This document shows positions 63,674 through 64,000 of a stretch of DNA of 64,000 bases, piece by piece. Within the stretch, counting starts at the first letter, position 1. Every line of letters begins with the position of its first letter. The notes under the pieces were generated by a model. The model was not told where the DNA came from, made no database searches, and saw only the letters and a program-made list of their open reading frames with translations. Location of the stretch: contig NZ_CANMIO010000020.1 of NCBI RefSeq assembly GCF_947497935.1, positions 1 through 64,000 of the forward strand, in the 5' to 3' direction. Origin of the DNA: an uncultured Shewanella sp. (lineage in GTDB: Bacteria > Pseudomonadota > Gammaproteobacteria > Enterobacterales > Shewanellaceae). The position numbers and the translations under genes are program-made.

Positions 63674-64000
63674 ATGTCATTTGCAGAAATTTACCAAATT
63701 GCCGGTGCGGGTATGAACGCCCAAACCATACGACTCAACACGGTTGCCAGTAACTTAGCCAACGCAGGCGCTGCGGCAGAAAACCCAGATGAGGCGTTTC
63801 GAGCGCTAAAGCCAGTATTTTCGACCATCTACAAGCAGACCCAAGAAGGTCAAGTCGCTGGGGCCCACGTCGAAGTATCTGCCATAGTGCAATCCGATGC
63901 TCCGCTGGACCTACGCTATGAACCGGACCACCCTTACGCCGATGAGCAAGGCTATGTTGCCTACTCAAACGTCAATACCGTTGAAGAGATGGCTGACATG
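63674..64000 (+). CDS. flgC: Flagellar rod protein FlgC (lateral), truncated by window end
   Basis: The first 109 codons of a rod protein. The N-terminus SFAEIYQIAGAGMNAQTIRL, then NTVASNLANAGAAAENPDEA is the FlgC motif, with YEPDHPYADEQGYVAYSNVN following. E. coli FlgC has 134 residues, so about 25 codons lie beyond the window. It is four bases after flgB and part of the flgBCD... operon. Confidence 0.93.
   Translation, partial: MSFAEIYQIAGAGMNAQTIRLNTVASNLANAGAAAENPDEAFRALKPVFSTIYKQTQEGQVAGAHVEVSAIVQSDAPLDLRYEPDHPYADEQGYVAYSNVNTVEEMADM

Noticed and set aside
46703..64000. Type III secretion instead of flagellum
   Set aside because: The presence of FliE, FlgB, FlgC, FlgA, FlgM, FlgN and MotY shows a flagellar system.

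Overview
The window looks like a chromosomal segment of a marine gammaproteobacterium, most probably a Shewanella. The housekeeping genes (ribB, moeAB, kbl-tdh, glpEG, polA-spf-engB, yihI-hemN, waaA-kdkA) have their closest recognisable relatives in Shewanella and Vibrio. A small DUF2986-type gene, a di-haem cytochrome c4 and a complete second flagellar gene set fit the same assignment. No tRNA, rRNA, insertion sequence or CRISPR array was seen. The species is not assigned.

Layout. 1-5700: a 7-bp tandem repeat at the window edge, a repeat-rich DUF4097-like lipoprotein, an accessory signal peptidase I, a GIY-YIG protein, an oligopeptidase B-like lipoprotein, and ribB behind an FMN riboswitch. 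5900-12900: a NIT/HAMP/PAS/GGDEF/EAL protein, ferritin, moeA-moeB and a double-DUF333 lipoprotein. 12900-16100: a five-gene bufferin-type RiPP operon on the minus strand (DUF2282 precursor, DUF692/MNIO enzyme, DUF2063 partner, ECF sigma factor, probable anti-sigma factor). 16300-18000: gltS and a small DUF2986-type gene. 18000-28600: a minus-strand surface-polysaccharide operon (heptosyltransferase-like protein, three further transferases, a sialyltransferase-like protein, neuA, neuB, neuC) beside kdkA and waaA. 28700-33960: a TetR regulator, kbl-tdh, glpE-glpG, elbB. 34350-46650: polA, Spot 42 RNA, engB, cytochrome c4, a CsrB/CsrC-family RNA, a methyltransferase, yihI, a DUF2489 gene, hemN, a DUF885 lipoprotein and a PldB-like hydrolase. 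46700-64000: a lateral-type flagellar cluster, cut by the window end inside flgC.

How the genes work together. The flagellar block has the order known from lateral systems of Vibrio parahaemolyticus and some Shewanella. Minus-strand fliM-fliN-fliP-orf48-fliQ-fliR-flhB-flhA encodes the C-ring and export gate. Divergent motY-lafK-fliEFGHIJ encodes the motor-associated protein, the sigma-54 activator, basal body and export ATPase. Then come flgN-flgM-flgA on the minus strand and flgB-flgC on the plus strand, the latter behind a good sigma-54 promoter. There is no fliO, FliM lacks the CheY-binding N-terminus, and a 48-codon membrane-protein gene sits between fliP and fliQ. The neuABC genes should make a CMP-activated nonulosonic acid, probably Neu5Ac, for a neighbouring transferase. 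The bufferin operon should make a periplasmic metal-binding modified peptide under its own sigma factor.

The points most worth a second look are the bufferin operon with its built-in sigma/anti-sigma pair, the unannotated 48-aa flagellar ORF, the CsrC-like RNA with 16 GGA motifs, a possible extra small RNA between spf and engB, and the sialic-acid/glycerophosphate-type surface locus.
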